The notes under the pieces were generated by a model that saw only the letters and a list, made by a program, of their open reading frames with translations, was not told where the DNA came from and ran no database searches. From Zygnema cylindricum (lineage: Eukaryota; Streptophyta; Zygnematophyceae; Zygnematales; Zygnemataceae): a stretch of 50,205 nucleotides of DNA. Below are positions 33,961 through 44,562 of this stretch, in pieces; the first letter of the stretch is position 1; the number at the start of each line of letters is the position of its first letter. The translations under genes were made by a program, and so were the position numbers. The stretch spans positions 1-50,205 of the forward strand of contig JBBHKE010002207.1 in assembly GCA_037447655.1 (NCBI GenBank), in the 5' to 3' direction.

Positions 33961-34117
33961 TGTACATAGCGGATGCCTTGTTAGCTTTTTGTACGGTGAT
34001 GTAAAATTCGACGGAAGTCTTCGCCGTCCGACTGTTTGTTTGACTTGACGGTGAGAGTTTCGAAAGGAAAAGACGCACGTCGATAGACGACGGCCGTCAA
34101 TTTCAAGGGACGATCTC

Positions 34118-34200
34118 AACCGTCAGATCATGCAAGGCGGTATATATAGAGGAATTCAGAATTTGAAACAATCAGACTTCTTTAGAAAAGTGAGTATTTC
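34118..34200 (+). promoter_or_regulatory. Core promoter of the lipase gene
   Basis: TATATATAG at 34,141-34,149 is a good plant TATA box. Transcription would start near 34,172. AACCGTCAGATC lies just upstream (34,118-34,129), a word repeated elsewhere in this window. A donor-like AAAA|GTGAGT at about 34,189 suggests a leader intron ending before the ATG at 34,647; acceptors at ~34,281 (TTTATATTTACAG) or ~34,564 are possible. Confidence 0.6.
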
Positions 34201-34646
34201 CCTGTTTGCAAACATAAAACACAAAAAAATACGAGATTTCATTTTTTGCGTTTTTTTTCCTTTGTTTTTTATATTTACAGAAATATTAAGAGTTCTTGGG
34301 TTATTTTGACAGCAATTGATAATTTGTTTGAAAAATAAGAGAGTTGTTTTTCTTTTTGGTGTGAGAAATATTGGCTAATCAATAACAAAAGAAGATTTTT
34401 TGCGTTTTTGGTTACGGAATATACAATTTAAATTTTATTTTTTGTTGAAATTTCCTTACTTTTCGTAGTAAGACAGAAATAATTGATAATCAAAACTTCG
34501 CAAACTTGACAAAACATCTCCTTTTCCAAAATTGAAAATTTTGTACATAAAATCTCTTATTCAGACATCGCACAAAAAAAGGGAGATAAAATTACAATTT
34601 ATTCCAAAAAAGTGGTTGAAGGAAGAACAAAAAATCTCAAACAATA

Positions 34647-36105
34647 ATGTTTCTTTTTTTCGTTTTGAGTTTCCAATATTTGTTATTTCTTGGAAATTTC
34701 GGAGCTACGGCGGTTTCTTTAGAGACGGATTTTTGCAACAAATTTGTGCGAATCAACGGCTACCTATGTGCGGAATATGCGGTAAAAATAAAAATAAAAA
34801 ATGTGAATTGTAAATTTGTATTATTACTAGAAGAAGAATGTTATACTTGTTCGAAATTTTGCAATTAGCAATGTTGTGTTTGTAAGAAAGCGAGATTGTG
34901 TGATTAACAATGTTGTATTTGTAAGAAATGAAATTGTGTAGCTAACAATGTTGTACTTGTAAGAAACGAGATTGCGTAAATAACAATGTTTTATTTGTAA
35001 GAAATTGTGTAATTTTGACTTTTGACTAATAATTTTTGAGTCTTTGGTCATCCTACTTTCATTCCCATCATAATAAAAAGAAAAAAAAACATCATAAAAT
35101 TTGATTGCCCAAAACAAAAGAAACAAATATCTACTTAATGAATTTTGTTTTTTTGTTTTGGTCAAATATGTTTTACTTTTATTGATCCTAAACTATTAGT
35201 AATGTACAAAAAAACATCTCACTTTCATAACTCATATCAAAGTAAAAAACTTTTCCATGCCCTCTCTCTCTATCTCTTCCTCCCTCCTCCCCCAATTTTG
35301 TCCTGAACCCTAACCCGAACTCTAACATTTTCTCTTCCTTTTTTTTTAAATATATATATAATAGGTTACAACTCTCGACGGGTACGTTTTAAATCTTCAA
35401 AACATTGCCCTCCCCCCTTCTCCTACTCAATCTCCTCCTCCCCCTCCTACCCCTCAATCCTCTCTCTCTCCCCTCCCATCTTTAATCCAATCGATCGAAA
35501 ATGCGACATCAGCAACTTCTCCATGTAGTGTGGGCGGTGCAAATTTGACTTGTGAGATTAACAAAACCCTATTTAATTTTGCCATTTTGTTCATATTTAT
35601 GCCTATATCCTCCTTTTCTTCCTTCTCCTCCCTCTCACTGTTCTCCCTCTCCCTCTCTCTCCCATCTACCCCTCATCCCTCTCTCCTTTTCCTTCCCCCC
35701 ATCTCCATTTCTCCTTTTCTTTCTCATCCTTTTTCCAGTGCCATGTCCTTCTCCTTCTTCATCTCCCCCTCCTCCTCCCCCTTCTTCCCCTCCTCCTCCC
35801 TCTCCTCCTCTTCCTCCCCTCCCCCTTTCTACGACCCGTCCCTCTGTCCTTTTAAATCACGCGGTTTTCTTGGGAGGAGACGTTTGGTTTTACGGTTTAA
35901 CGGTAGAAAAACAACTTCCGTTGTATTTAACGGAAAACGGTTTTGATGTTTGGATCGCTAATCATCGGGCGACGGAATTTTCTCCAAAAAATAATTATTA
36001 TACCACCGACGATTTCGTAAGTGTAGTTTCCTTTTTTTTAGTTTTTCTTTTTTGTAACAAGAGTTAATTTTTTCAAGTAACATGTTTTTTTTTTTTTTTT
36101 TTTTT

Positions 36106-36161
<56 letters not shown>

Positions 36162-39100
36162 CCAAGATTTCCTATTTTCTTTTTTTTTGTTGTTTTTAGT
36201 TGAATTGCTTCTTTTTTTTTCGGGTCTTTTTAAATGTTCTGATTTTTAATTTCTTCTTTACAAAAGTTATTTTGTTTTTTTTTAATAGTGATTTTCAATT
36301 TGAGATTTGTTGCTAGTTTGTTTAATTATTTATTTTCAAAAAAGTAGTGTAAAACAAAAATACATTATCATTTTATACTTAAAATGATCATTTTATATTT
36401 AAAATGATAATTACCGAAACTTAGTTGATTTTACTTGATTCCATTTTTCTTTTTTTTATTTATTCTGCAACTTCTTTCTTTCTTTCTTGCTTTCTTCCTT
36501 CCTTGTTTCCGTCCTTTTCCTAATTCCTTCCTTCCCACCCTTCCTTTCATTCCGTCCTTCCTTCCTTCTTTCCTCCCTCCTCCCTCCTTCCTTCCTCCCT
36601 CCTCTCCTTCCTTCCTCCCTTCCCTCCTCCCTCCTTCCTGCCCTCCTTCCTTCCTTGCCTTCTTCCTTCCTTTGTTCCTCCTTCCTTCCTTGCCTTCTTC
36701 CTTCCTTTCTTCCTCCTTCCTTCATTCCTTTCCGCTTTCCTCCCATTCTTCCTTCCTTCCTTTGTTCCTTCCCTCCTTCCTTCCTTCCCTCCTTCCCCTC
36801 CTTCATTCCCTTCTTCCTTCTTTTTTTCGTTCCTTCCTTCCTTCCTTCATTCCTTTCCGCTTTCCTTCCTTCCATTCTTCCTTTGTTCCTTCCCTCCTTC
36901 CTCCCTTCCCTCCTTCCTTCTTCTTCCTTCCTTTTTTTCGTTCCTTCCTTCCTTCCTTCCTTTCCGCTTTCCTTCCTTCCCTCCTTCCCTCCTTCCTTCC
37001 TTCCATCCTTCCTTCCTTCCCTCCTTCCTTCCTTTGTTCCTTCCCTCCTTCCTTCATTCCTTTCCTCCCTCCTCCCTCCTTCCTTCCTCCCTCCCTTCCT
37101 TCCTTTCTTCCTTCCTTTCCTGCCTTCTTTTCCTCCTTCCTATCCTCCTTCCCTCCCTCCCTCCTTCCCTCCTTCCCTCCTTCCTCCCCTCGCTCCTCCT
37201 TCCCTCCTTCCTTCCTTCCTTTCCTCCTTCCTCCCTGCTTCCTTCCCTCCTTCTCTCCTTCCCTCCCTCCTTCCTTCCCTCCTCCCCTCCTCCTACCTTC
37301 CCTCCCTCCTTCCTTCCCTCCCTCCTCCCTTCCCTCCTCCCTTCCCTCCTTCCCCCCTTCCTCCGCTCTCTCTGTCTTTCTCTCTCTCCCCCCCCCTCCT
37401 CCCCTCCCCCCCTCCCTCCCCCCCCCCCTTCCCTCCCCCCTTCCCTCCTCCCCTCCCTCCTTCCTCCCTTCCCTCCTTCCTTCCTTCCTTCCTTCCCTTT
37501 CTCCTTCCTTCCTTCCCTTCCTTTCCTTATTTCTTATCTCTTCTTTCCCTTGTCAGGCCTACTGGGACTTCAGTTTCGACCAATTGGCGATTTACGATCT
37601 TCCAAAAATGATCGAATTTATTCAAACGGTCACCGGGAAACCAACAATACACTATATCGGGTACAACCAGGTAGGGAGGGAGAGAAGGAGATAGAGAGAG
37701 AGATGGATAAAAGGGAGAGGGAGAGAGAGATGGATAAAAGGGAGAGGGAGAGAGAGATGGATAAAAGGGAGAGGTAGAGGGAGAGAGATAGATAGGGAGA
37801 GAGAGAGAGGAGAAGGGGAGGTAGGGAGAATAGGTGACAGGGAAACCAAAAATTCACTATATCAGGTACAACTAGGTTGAGGTTAGGGAGAGAGAGAGGG
37901 AGAGAGAGAGGGAAAGGGAGATAGTGAGAGGGAGAGATGGAGAAAGGGATTTAGGGAGTGGAATAAAGGCAGAGGGACAGAGGGAGGTAAGGGCGAGAGG
38001 GCGATAGAGCGAGATGGGGAGTGAGGAGATAGGGAGAGGGAGAAAGGGAGATAGAGAGGAGGGGGGGGAGGCAGAGGGAGGAGAGGGAAAGGTTATGTTT
38101 TGAGTGACATGGAAAATTCAAGGGAGAGAGGGAAAGGGAGAGACAGGGAGAGAGGGCGAAACAAAAATGAATAAAACTGTTTTAAATATTGTAAAAAATC
38201 TCTCCCCTCCTTTTTGTTCTCTCCTCAACTTCTCCTTCTCTCCTTCTCCCTTTGTTTCCTCTCCCCCCTCTCTTACTTCTCCTTCTCCTCCTTCCTCTTC
38301 TCTGCCAACTTCTCCTTCTCCTTGTCACCCTCCTCCTCCTTCTCCCCCTTCTCTTTCTCCTTTTCCCCTTCTCCCTCTCTCTCTTTCTTCTCATTTACCT
38401 CCTCTTTCTTCTCCTTCCCGTCACTACTTTTCTTTCTCCTCCTCTTCCTCATTCCTCTTCTGCTTCTTCTTATCCCCTTTCTCCTTCTCCTTCACCTCCC
38501 TTTCTCCTTCACCGCCTTCTCCCCCTTCTCCTTCTCCTCCTTTTCCTTTATAAGGCCGTCATGCTTACTTTCGTGGCTCTCGTATCTGATCTGTAGATCC
38601 TCTCCCCTCTCCCCTCTCTCCCTCTCCCTTTTTTTCCCTTTTTTTCTCTTTTTCCTAGGGCGTCGTGCTTCCTTAGGCGGCAAACTGTATCCAATCCGTC
38701 GATCTTACCCTCTCTCCCTGTCTCCCCACGCCCTCTCTCTCTCCCTCTCCCTCTCTCCCTCTCTCCCTCTCCCCCTCTCCCCCTCTCCCCCTCTCTCCCT
38801 CTCTCTTTTTATCCCTTTTTTTCTCGCTTTCCTAGGGCGCTATGCTCCCTTTTGCGGCGATCGCATCCAATCCGTCGATCGCCTCAAGCTTCGCTTCGAT
38901 TGTTTCTATTGGTCCAATCGCTTTTCTGGGGAACATTACTTCTCCCATCCTCTACCAATGGGGAAACGGGTTTACGCCCGATACGGTAAAAATGTCAATC
39001 GAAGGAATGTTAATCGAAATGTTAATCAACGGAATGTTAAGGAATGTTGATCAAACAAATGTTAATCGAACGAATGTTAATGTTAATCGAACGAATGTTA

Positions 39101-42026
39101 ACTTTAATCGAAGGAATGTCAATGTTAATCGAAGGAATGTCAATGTTAATCGAAGGAATGTTAATGTTAATCGAAGAAATTTTAATTGTTAATAAAAACG
39201 GTCAAAGAGCGGTGCCTTTCCCATTCTCTACTAATGGGGAAATGGGTTTTCGCCCGGTACGGTAAAAAAAATCGGAAAAATGTTAATCGAAGGAATGTTA
39301 ATCAAAAGAATGTGAATCAAAGGAATGTTAATCGAAGATTTGTTACTCAAACAAATGTTAATGAAAGGACTGTTGATCGAACAAATGTTGATAGAAGGAA
39401 TGCTAATCAAAGAAATGTTTTTTTTTGTCCTTCAAACTTTTCCATTTCAATTTTTTCATTTCAATTATTTTCATTTCAATTTTTTCAATTTCGTTTTTTT
39501 TCTTCTCATTTTTCATTTTATTTTCGTTTTTTTTGTTTTTTTTGCAGATATTTTACGAGTTTGGACTTCTAAACGGAGCATATAACTTGAGCAAGTCAGT
39601 TTTTTGTTTCCCTCCATTTAGAGAGAGAGAGGGAGAGAAACCGGGGGGGGGGGAGGGGGAGAGCGAGATTGTTTCCCTCCATTTCTTATATATTTCTCAT
39701 GTTAAAAAATCACTTTCATCTGAGAATTTCATTACTAGAATCTTAAAAAAACCACTCCCCACTTCCCCTTCTCCCCCTCTCAACCTCTCTCCCTCTCTCC
39801 TTATCTCCCTCACTCCCTCTCTCCCTCAGTCCCTCACTCCCTACTCTCCTCCCCCTCCCTCTCTCGCACTCTCCCTCTCTCCCTCTCTCCATCTCTCACC
39901 TCTCTCAACATTTTAAAGTAGAATGTTCAAAATTTTAATTGGAATGTTAAAATTGAGTGTTGAAATTGAAAGGTAAACTGAGAAAAAAAAGTGGAAAGTT
40001 AAAATGAAATGTTATAAACCGAATGCTAAAAATGGAAAGTTAAATTGAGCAGTGTAATTGAAGGTTAAATTAAATGTTAAAAGTGAAGTTCAAACAAAAC
40101 GTTAAAACGGAATGTTAAAATTGAATGTCAAAAATGCATGTTTAAACGAGATGTTAAAACGGAAGAATCTGAAACGAAAACGGAATGAACGTTAAAACAG
40201 ATGTTGAAGCAGAACGTACGTTAAAACGGAAAATAGGGAGGGACGAAGGAGGGAAAACGGAAAATATGGTAAAACAGACGTTAAACGGAATGTTGAAACT
40301 GGATGCTAAAGTAAAATGGATTTTCCCAAACGGATGAAAAATAAATAGATTCTAGAACTGCTTTTTTTTTTCTCTTTCAGAAAATAGGCTTATGTTTTCA
40401 TTTCCCATTTCTACTCTCTATTTTCCCGTTTCTATTTCCGTTTTTCTATTTTCTATTGCCTACTTTTTCTGTCTTTTTCTTTTTAAACAGTACGGTTGAA
40501 TTGGAAAGTCTTTTGAACTTATTTGGAGTGGATCTTATGGCCCAATATGGGGGGGGAGATGACGTCACATCCATTGTTAACGACGTTACGGGTAAGTTTT
40601 TTTCAGTTTTTCATGAGAATTTAAGGAAAAAATCATTATTAAATGGGTGTAAGGAGATACTTACATGAAATTTCAATTTTTCTTTAACTTTTAAGGAATT
40701 TTTATGAGTTTCCCAAGGGAATTTTGAAAGGTTGTAAAGGGAATTCTTAGGGCTTTTCAGGGTCGTCCATATGTTTCCGAAAGTTTATCGGGTTTTTTAA
40801 AAGGGTTAGGGTTTTTAAAAGGTTTTTTGAAGGATTTTCTTAGGGTTTTTGAAGTGTTTTTGAAGTGTTTTCTAAGGTTTTTCAAAGGATTTTCTAAGGG
40901 TTTTTTAAGTAGGGTTAATTTAAGAGTTTTATAAGAGTTTCTTAAGAGTTTTTTTTAAGGAATTTCTGAGGGTTTTTTACAATTGGTCAAAAATGTCCAT
41001 TCCGGGTTTTCCAAAATTCATTTATTCATACAAAAAAAATTGATATGCCCATTTCCTCCTCATTTTGTTTTCGATTTCTCTTTCATATACGTTACGTTTT
41101 CGTGAACGAAAAATAGAAAAAAAAAACCAAAATAAAAGGATACATAATTTGATACATAATTTGAAACAATTGTAAAGCGACGGCCCAAAAATGAGAAAAA
41201 GAAACTGAATTTCAACACAAATCTCACAAAATTTTCAAATGTATTCCCTTTTATTTATCTTATTTAGCAAATTATTAATTTCAATATTTTTATTGTACTT
41301 TCTACAGGCCCAAATTGTTGTGTGTCGCAATCCACACTAGAAAACATTGGAGCGAAGATGAACAATGATTGGGTCGTGGCTCCGTATCGTAATCTAATTC
41401 AATACCAACAAGGTATAACTATTCTAGATGTTTATTTATTTACTTGAACATTTGTTGATTTTATGTATTTATGCTATGTATTCCTAATTGGTAATGTACC
41501 ATTGTAACGTGCTTTTGTGCCTCATGTATTGTGTAACCGTATGATGTGTAATTATTGTCAAAACAAACCCTTTTTCTGTATTTTCAAAGTTGTAAGCTTT
41601 TTTTGTTTGAGAAATTTCAACACTTACTATTTGCTATGCCTTCCTTCCTTCCCTCCCTCGTGTCTCCTTGCCCATACTTTTATCAACCTTTTTACGGTCC
41701 ATACAGAAATCCGTAGCGGTCTGTTTCAATACTGGGATTACATCAACATCACCGAAAATCTCGCGGCGTACGGAGTTTTCAATGCGCCTTCCTACAACCT
41801 ACTTAAAATTCCTTCGACGCTGCCCGTATTTTTGGTCAACGGATTACAAGATTGGTTCGCGGATTCGCCCAATATCGAATTGCTCGTTCAATCTCTGCCG
41901 TTGATTCCACAGCGATTGACGCTCCCGACGTACGCGCATTTTGATCTCATGTACAGCGACTCAATTGTGGAAGATCTGTACGATTACATAACCGAATATC
42001 TCGGCTCCGGATATCTCGGAAGTTAG
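34647..42026 (+). CDS. Acid/gastric-type lipase-like alpha/beta hydrolase, nucleophile Ser replaced
   Basis: Nine coding exons: 34,647-34,781; 35,365-35,551; 35,739-36,016; 37,557-37,670; 38,836-38,985; 39,548-39,594; 40,491-40,591; 41,308-41,412; 41,707-42,026. All have GT-AG introns and consistent phases, giving ~478 residues. Exon 1 is a signal peptide followed by FCNKFVRINGYLCAEYA; exon 2 starts VTTLDGYVLNLQNIALP. Exon 3 has HAVFLGGDVWF and NGFDVWIANHRATEFS, exon 4 YWDFSFDQLAIYDLP and HYIGYNQ, exon 5 VSIGPIAFLGNITSP, exon 8 GPNCCV, exon 9 VNGLQDWFADSP and PTYAHFDLMYS. This is the secreted/lysosomal lipase family. Asp (LQD) and His (YAH) are placed, but the elbow GHSQG is GYNQG, so Ser is Asn and hydrolysis is doubtful. 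A ~75-residue proline/serine-rich insert spans the exon 2-3 junction; that junction is the least certain part of the model. Confidence 0.85.
34866..35005 (+). repeat. Intron 1 minisatellite, ~40-bp unit, four copies
   Basis: Successive copies of AATGTTGTATTTGTAAGAAA followed by a GAGATTGTGT word, at intervals of ~33-41 bp, decaying toward the end. It lies inside intron 1 (34,782-35,364). Confidence 0.75.
36083..37540 (+). repeat. Intron 3 poly(T) and (CCTT)n-type pyrimidine expansion
   Basis: Long T runs at ~36,085-36,162 are followed by ~1.1 kb of CCTTCC/CTTCCT microsatellite to the exon 4 acceptor. The plus strand is almost purely pyrimidine. Long Ser/Pro/Phe/Leu reading frames here are by-products of the repeat, not genes. 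Confidence 0.9.
37671..38835 (+). repeat. Intron 4: purine half then pyrimidine half, with copies of exon ends
   Basis: 37,671-38,155 is GGGAGA-type purine DNA and 38,197-38,830 is TCTCCC-type pyrimidine DNA, so the halves of the transcript are complementary. 37,833-37,876 is a decayed copy of the exon 4 end plus donor (37,629-37,675). 38,651-38,706 and 38,551-38,599 are decayed copies of the exon 5 start (38,831-38,883); the nearer one keeps the acceptor TTCCTAG but reads a stop after five codons. Confidence 0.85.
38986..39420 (+). repeat. Intron 5 minisatellite with a copy of the exon 5 end
   Basis: About 25 degenerate repeats of GTTAATCGAAGGAAT start just after the donor. 39,216-39,276 is a decayed copy of the last ~45 bp of exon 5 plus donor (CCCATTCTCTACTAATGGGG, then CGCCCGGTACGGTAAAA), followed again by the minisatellite. 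Confidence 0.85.
39595..40490 (+). repeat. Intron 6: purine tract, pyrimidine tract and AATGTTAAAA repeats
   Basis: A GA/G-rich tract at 39,621-39,668 (including an 11-G run) is complemented by a CTCCCT tract at 39,755-39,904. 39,915-40,310 is a degenerate series of AATGTTAAAA and GGAATGTTAAAA words, similar to the intron 5 minisatellite. Confidence 0.75.
40592..41307 (+). repeat. Intron 7 with AAGGGTTTTT-type degenerate repeats
   Basis: 40,700-40,980 is built from imperfect AAGGGTTTTTGAAG and TAAGGATTTTC units on the G-rich strand. No exon-edge copies noticed here. Confidence 0.6.
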
Positions 42027-42127
42027 ATTCGGTTATTTTATTAGGTTCGGCTATTTCGTTATACCGTACCATAACATCGACGATTTTAGTTTACCGCGTC
42101 GACGGAAGATTTCCGAAGACTTTATGA

Positions 42128-42367
42128 TTGCAGTACGGAATTTGGATGTATCCCGACATCGTGGAATTTCAGATTCGATGTACGGAAGTTACATGGGAAT
42201 TTCAGTTGATCGAATACCGTCAAATTTGGGAAACTTGGAAAGTTAAGTTCGAGGATATAAAAGAGTACTTAAGAAATGAACTGGAAGAGAAGAGAAAAAA
42301 TAGAGTTTTGAAAAACAAAATACTCAACATAGTGTTGACGGTTTGCGAAGGGTGGGATTTTTTGTAG
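42128..42367 (+). other. Short coding-like frame downstream of the lipase
   Basis: An AG at ~42,130 precedes 79 open codons (first ATG at 42,146), rich in charged residues toward the end (LRNELEEKRKNRVLKNKIL). It could be 3' UTR, a missed exon or chance. No domain is recognised and no upstream exon joins it clearly. Confidence 0.25.
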
Positions 42368-42590
42368 AGAAACCATTTTTTTGTTCGTTTTTGTTTATAT
42401 TCTTTGAATGTAGAGTTATATTTTTTTAATTTTTTGGGGAAGTGGAGACAAATTTGATTAGTTTTGGGGAGGGGCTGAGAAGGGTGGGATTTATTGTAGA
42501 GAAATTATTTGATTCTTTCTTTTTGTTTATTTTCTAGTGTGAGTTTCATTTTCTAAATTGTGGAAGTTGTGAGAAGATGATCGGAAAATA
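42347..42590 (+). repeat. Tandem duplication ~130 bp downstream of the lipase
   Basis: GAAGGGTGGGATTT.TTGTAGA at ~42,347 is repeated at ~42,480 with similar following T-rich sequence. It lies in the probable 3' UTR or terminator region. Confidence 0.6.
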
Positions 42591-42611
42591 AATTTGATGA
42601 ATTTGGATTTA

Positions 42612-42656
42612 ACCCTCTCCCTCTCCCTCTCCCTCTCCCTCTCCCTCTCCCTCTCC
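42612..42656 (+). repeat. (CCCTCT)n microsatellite
   Basis: Seven near-perfect CCCTCT units, the same hexamer that dominates intron 4. Confidence 0.9.
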
Positions 42657-43079
42657 TTCTATGGAAAAGATTTTGTGTCAAACGTTGTAAAGTTGAAGTT
42701 GATAACTTTCATGTACATAATTTGTGATAGAAATTGGAAAATAAAAGCTTTTTTTTACCATTTTTTGCACCATAACAATTAATCATCCATATTAAGTGAG
42801 ATTCTATATTTTTCTTACCATTTTTCATCTTAAAAAATTTGGAACCAATCTACGATTTCAAAACAAAACATCAATAAAAAATATATGCGTAAAATCCAGA
42901 AAAAAAGAAAAACAAGAATTGTGTTTCGTTGAAGGTATTTTTTCAATCGCTAACATTTTCGTTTAGAACGTAATTTTTATAAAGGATTCAACATCAATTT
43001 TTTGCATTTTCATAAAAGCATTTTTAGAATCATTCAACCAAAAAAAAATGAAAATAACATTTAAATCTCTAAATTACCC

Positions 43080-43280
43080 CAATTTGGTTAAAAAGGGGAA
43101 ACAAAAAATCCTTAGATCTAACCTTAAAAAATGACTCTTAACCCTAATCTTCACCTAACCCTAAAATTTGACTCTAACCCTGATCTTAATCAAACCATAA
43201 AAATTGACTCTAACCCTAAATTTGACCCTAACCCTAATCTTAACCTAATCCTACATTTGACTCTAAAAACTCACCCTAAA
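43080..43280 (+). repeat. Degenerate telomere-type CCCTAA repeats
   Basis: Over ten AACCCTAA or close variants (TAACCCTAAT, CTAACCCTAAA) are spaced by TTTGACTC and ATCTTAAC words. This is an interstitial, decayed tract rather than a telomere. Confidence 0.7.
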
Positions 43281-43610
43281 TTTGATTTTAATAATAATCA
43301 TTATTAGTAATAATAATAGCAATAATAATAGCAATAACAAGAGTAATAGCAATAAAAAAAAAGACAGATCTCACCTCCCTGTTCTCCCCATCACTCCTCC
43401 TTTGTCGCCTCTCTCCCGACCCTTTCTCTCTCTCCCTCTTCTCCCCTTTCCTCCCCTCCCCTATCTCGGTCTCCCTCCCTTCTCTTTCCCTCCCTCTCCC
43501 CTCTGGTTCCTTTCCATCCAGAGCTTCCTTTTTCCCTCACTCATTTCCTCTACCTCTATCTCCATTCTCCTCCTCTTCCCTCGTCCAGTCTCAGCCTTGT
43601 TTTGTCTTTC
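43281..43610 (+). repeat. AAT/AGC microsatellite and pyrimidine-rich tract
   Basis: AATAATAATAGCAATAATA-type repeats to ~43,350 are followed by CTCCCT-rich sequence to ~43,600. No gene is supported. Confidence 0.65.
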
Positions 43611-43823
43611 CTTGAAAGAAAGGTACCAGCCGGAATCCGTACGGTTTTCATTAAAGACAAAACTTCGAGGCGCATTTGATTCAATAATAGTTAGAGGAAA
43701 AAAATTCTTCGCCCTATCCAACATATTAAAATTCCGTGCGAATTAGGAAATTACGGCGAGACGTATTTTAAAAATGACAAGCTGTTTACTGTTTAGCTGT
43801 TTAGCTTTCAGTATACAGTACAG

Positions 43824-44562
43824 TAGACCGTATATCGCTATTAGGGCACTTTCCCATGTAGCCGAAACTTTAGTCTTGTAACTTTGTTTTTAGCGAAGAT
43901 TCTCCGTACTACTTTCAGAGCATTCGTATGTAAAAAAATCAAATCGTTACTGTAGATCGTGACGGATGTAGACGTGGGTGTAATTTGTGACGATTTGTAG
44001 ACGACCACAAAACTCGCGACAATTGATGACGTTTACAAAATAGCGACGTTTGTAGACGTGTAGCTACTTGTGACAGCGTAACACCTTGATTATGCTCCGA
44101 TGGAAACTTCCCTTACGTACGGAACTCAGCCAGCTCAGCAAAAGGGTAGGTGAAAGAGTTGCGAAAACGACAAATCGAAAAGGTCCTTCCTTTTGTCGGC
44201 CTGTCGCTGTCGTTATGCGACGTGTGAGGTCCTTCTTCGGTCTGCACAAAACCTAAGGTACTATGCAATATTGTATTTTGTCGTTATGTGAATCGCCATT
44301 AATGCGACACTGAGGCCTCGCTGACATCCAAGGACTAGGTCGAATTAGGGCTAAGGAGTCCGTAGTACGGAAATCAAGTTCACGGAACTGAGCCGTACGC
44401 CTTGTCCGTACCTGTCCGATTTTCACATGGAGACCACCAATCGAAGGTGCCAATCTCGGCATTCAATCGCAACCGTCAGATCCACAATACGACAATAGTG
44501 TACGGAGAAAATATATTTTAAGCGGCAAAAGCACAGCCACACTAATAGCAATTCACGGTGTA
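43824..44562. mobile_element. TIR element, TACACCG family, copy M4
   Basis: The left end TAGACCGTATATCGCTATTA and the right end TAATAGCAATTCACGGTGTA are inverted complements; 739 bp. The segment at 43,871-43,935 shows the empty form of the Tourist-like insertion seen at 46,181-46,976. The right part lies inside the ~860-bp duplication. Confidence 0.62.

Noticed and set aside
34782-35364. Functional regulatory array in intron 1
   Set aside because: The ~40-bp units decay progressively like an ordinary minisatellite and show no recognisable binding motif.
36435-37777. Long reading frames (up to 419 codons) made of Ser, Pro, Phe and Leu
   Set aside because: They are translations of CCTT/CCTCC microsatellites inside lipase intron 3, open in all three frames because the repeat lacks stops.
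38104-39050. Ser/Pro/Leu-rich frames of 114-278 codons
   Set aside because: Low-complexity CTCCCT sequence of intron 4. Only the last ~50 codons of one frame are real, as lipase exon 5.
38986-39420. Asn/Arg/Val repeat peptides (NRRNVNV pattern)
   Set aside because: Produced by the 15-bp intron 5 minisatellite, with no evidence of translation.
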